Of a stretch of DNA of 64,000 nucleotides, positions 62,126 to 64,000 are shown one piece after another (position 1 is the stretch's first letter; each line of letters begins with the position of its first letter). Source of the DNA: Muribaculaceae bacterium (lineage in GTDB: Bacteria; Bacteroidota; Bacteroidia; Bacteroidales; Muribaculaceae); assembly GCA_023667285.1 (NCBI GenBank), contig JAMPAK010000001.1:574383-638382 (forward strand). Reading direction: 5' to 3'. A program made the translations under genes and the position numbers. Under the pieces are notes generated by a model that was not told the origin of the DNA, did no database searches, and saw only the letters and a program-made list of their open reading frames with translations.

Positions 62126-62749
62126 TCACATGTGCCACTGTTGAGACTGCTCCTCAGTCTTCTTAGGCTCGTCCTTTTTTTGCTCAGACTCTTGTTTCTT
62201 CTTCTTCTCGTCCTGCTCTTTCTTCTTGCGTCTTTCTTCCTGTCTCTTCTTTTCGCGCTCTTTTTCCTCAGCGGTCTGGAAGAATTTAACATTCTTATCA
62301 GCGTCCTTGACAGTGTCTTTCTTCTCCTTTTCCTTCTCCTTTGTGTTTTCCTCCGGTTTGGGAGCGGGTGTGGAGTCATACTGCTCGATAAGGGTATCAT
62401 TGTCATTGCCTCCCCAGTCAATCTTGTTGACAAGCGAGATGATGACACATGCGGCAATGATGACCAGCAGGCCAATCCCACAGAGGCGATAGGGACGCAT
62501 GAGGTCAGGCACCTGGTCCCAGTCGAGCTGAGCCACCTGAGCGAACGACACCACGTCTTTGCGTGTGACAGGGTAGGGCTTATTGGAAGCAAGACGTATG
62601 CCGTTGACATATGTTCCGTTCTTGCTGAGGTCGCGTATCTCCATCTTGCCGAAAGGCATCAGTTTGATGGTGGCATGGCGGCGGCTGACAAGGTCGTTGT
62701 CGATGATGATGTTTGACTCTACACCGCGTCCGATTGAGATGATTTTCAT
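62126..62749 (-). CDS. FHA-domain membrane protein with charged tail
   Basis: The 207-residue product has an FHA domain (~1-80; S22-R-R-H25 and N44-G-T) and a membrane span (~88-108). A tail of ~95 residues made almost only of Lys, Glu, Asp, Gln and Arg follows (~115-207), probably a coiled coil or a disordered stalk outside the membrane. It lies 3 nt after the PP2C gene and 57 nt before the double-FHA protease gene. It may be an adaptor that reads the same phospho-threonine marks. Confidence 0.84.
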   Translation of the reverse strand: MKIISIGRGVESNIIIDNDLVSRRHATIKLMPFGKMEIRDLSKNGTYVNGIRLASNKPYPVTRKDVVSFAQVAQLDWDQVPDLMRPYRLCGIGLLVIIAACVIISLVNKIDWGGNDNDTLIEQYDSTPAPKPEENTKEKEKEKKDTVKDADKNVKFFQTAEEKEREKKRQEERRKKKEQDEKKKKQESEQKKDEPKKTEEQSQQWHM

Positions 62750-62752
62750 GGT

Positions 62753-64000
62753 TTATTTCTTGGTTGTGGGATTACTCTTTATCTGATTGTTGAGCGACTC
62801 AAGAGCCTTGATGATAGCCTTGATATGTCCTTCACGGTTTTTGTTTGCGACATCCTTGGTTATAGAGTTTGTGATCCATTTCTTATTGACACATTCAATA
62901 AACTTCTCATTTTGGATGTTCATCTCCTTTACTTTCTTTGTGAGAGCGTCCATCTTCTTGGAGGCGGCGCTGACGGCATCATCAAGTTTCTTGCCTCTTT
63001 GTTTGATTTTGCCAATGTTGTTGACGTCTGCAATGAGGACGTTGATGTCGCTGATGACCTGGAGCGATTCCTTGTCCTTGTTCATGTCCTGGGTAAGTGC
63101 GGGCTTCTCCTCAGATTTCTTCTTGTTGTCCTCGCTCTTCTGGGGCTGAGTGTTGGACTCGATGTATTTCATGTATTCGTCGAGGCGTGAGGCATAGAAT
63201 TCGTCCTGTTCGGCCATCTGGCGGCGATACTTTTCGAGTTCCTCGTCGTTGCGTTTCTGAGCCTCGTCGAGCAGACGCTCAAGTTCGGCGCGTGTCACTA
63301 CTGAGTCGTTGGGATTTGTGGAGGCCAGTTCCTTGCGTGTGGGGTTTGAGTGCTTGTAGGCCCGATATTGGATGAAGTTTGCCAGCAGGCTGATGCAGCA
63401 GAGCGCGGCGAGAGCATAGAGCGTATATTTGATCTTTGTGCTCATTTTCTGTTTTAGTTTTGAGTTAAGTGTGGTCTGCAGCATAGCCACAGTGAGATTG
63501 TCGTGATTTCCGCCATGGGCATTGCCGAGCTCGTCGACCTTGATGGCGAGGCTCTCGACGGCTCCGGCGAGCGACTTGGTGCCTCCCGCTATCTGGAGCA
63601 GTTCCTTCTCGGGGAAGGCTCCCCAGATTCCGTCGGTGCAGAGCATGAAGCGGTCTCCTTTCTCGTAGGGGAGCTCGGCCACATCAGGCACCACATCGCC
63701 CATGGGGCCTAGAGCGCGTGTGATGATGTTGCTCTCGCCTGAGAGCCGGGCCTTCTCCTCAGTGAGGGCTCCGGCCTTGACAAGCTCGAAGACCTTGGAG
63801 TGGTCAAATGTGCGGAACACCTTTGTTGTGCCGCGCAGTTGATAGACTCTGGAGTCTCCGACGTGGGCCACGATGGCCGACTGCTCGTTGATGAGGAGCG
63901 CGGTCACTGTGGTGCCCATTCCGCGCAGTTTTGGCTCGGCGGCCTGGGCTGCAAGGAGAGCCTCGGCGGCGGCCTTGACTGCACGTGTGATGACGTCGCG
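62753..64000 (-). CDS. PP2C-type protein phosphatase with membrane span and coiled coil (5'-partial)
   Basis: The frame is open to the window edge, so the N-terminus is missing. The 415 visible residues begin within the catalytic PP2C domain (GMGTTVTAL, AHVGDSRVYQL, FMLCTDGIWGAF, HDNLTVAML), which binds two metals and removes phosphate from Ser/Thr. A membrane span follows the phosphatase (~170 residues before the coiled coil). Then comes a long charged helical region (RAELERLLDEAQKRNDEELE) facing the other side. It is the first gene of the operon visible here; a Ser/Thr kinase would be expected upstream. Confidence 0.87.
   Translation of the reverse strand, partial: RDVITRAVKAAAEALLAAQAAEPKLRGMGTTVTALLINEQSAIVAHVGDSRVYQLRGTTKVFRTFDHSKVFELVKAGALTEEKARLSGESNIITRALGPMGDVVPDVAELPYEKGDRFMLCTDGIWGAFPEKELLQIAGGTKSLAGAVESLAIKVDELGNAHGGNHDNLTVAMLQTTLNSKLKQKMSTKIKYTLYALAALCCISLLANFIQYRAYKHSNPTRKELASTNPNDSVVTRAELERLLDEAQKRNDEELEKYRRQMAEQDEFYASRLDEYMKYIESNTQPQKSEDNKKKSEEKPALTQDMNKDKESLQVISDINVLIADVNNIGKIKQRGKKLDDAVSAASKKMDALTKKVKEMNIQNEKFIECVNKKWITNSITKDVANKNREGHIKAIIKALESLNNQIKSNPTTKK

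Overview
This 64-kb window is chromosomal DNA of a Bacteroidetes bacterium, most probably a Bacteroidales member of the Muribaculaceae type. The family-level placement is an inference. The support is the promoter grammar (TTTG or TTAG, about 20 nt, then TAnnTTTG), zinc-free forms of S14 and L36, secY-map-infA-rpmJ in the ribosomal cluster, a BioG-BioC fusion, and Bacteroidetes-specific families (DUF4294, DUF5689, lipoproteins with acidic export signals). Coding DNA is moderately GC-rich with C/G-ending codons. I see no tRNA, rRNA, IS element, prophage or CRISPR array.

Region 1 (1-19.3 kb, + strand) is the complete str-S10-spc-alpha super-cluster: rpsL, rpsG, fusA, rpsJ to rpsN, rpsH to rplO, secY, map, infA, rpmJ, rpsM, rpsK, rpsD, rpoA, rplQ. 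It carries rpmD and rpmJ, which are short and easily missed. Four non-coding stretches (the rpsL leader and the rpsL-rpsG, rpsN-rpsH and rpsK-rpsD gaps) contain good hairpins and look like mRNA control sites.

Region 2 (19.4-31 kb) holds a small membrane protein, an MFS sugar permease, transketolase, an OmpA-type porin, a fluoride channel, a three-gene envelope operon (two YjbH-like outer-membrane proteins plus a lipoprotein), DUF4294 and nadB. Region 3 (31-38.6 kb, - strand) holds a VKOR-type disulfide enzyme with a separate CPHC thioredoxin and an uncatalogued 49-codon ORF, an FNT channel, a DEDDy exonuclease, and the biotin operon bioA-bioF-bioGC-bioD. Region 4 (38.6-46.3 kb) holds an MFS exporter, an rnf locus reduced to rseC-rnfB-rnfC, thioredoxin, a DJ-1 protein, the flavin genes apbE and ribF, and a HAD phosphatase.

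Region 5 (46.5-57.5 kb, + strand) combines a secreted endonuclease/phosphatase-fold enzyme, a cytidylate-kinase-like protein, a TonB-dependent receptor and two DUF5689 surface lipoproteins, followed by ilvA and a SPOR lipoprotein. It could be a surface system for nucleic acid or phosphoester capture. Region 6 (57.6-64 kb, - strand, running off the window) is a five-gene operon of a membrane PP2C phosphatase, an FHA membrane protein, a double-FHA membrane trypsin-like protease, a WG-repeat protein and a secreted protein. This looks like a phospho-threonine-controlled envelope signalling system and is the best candidate here for an undescribed system.
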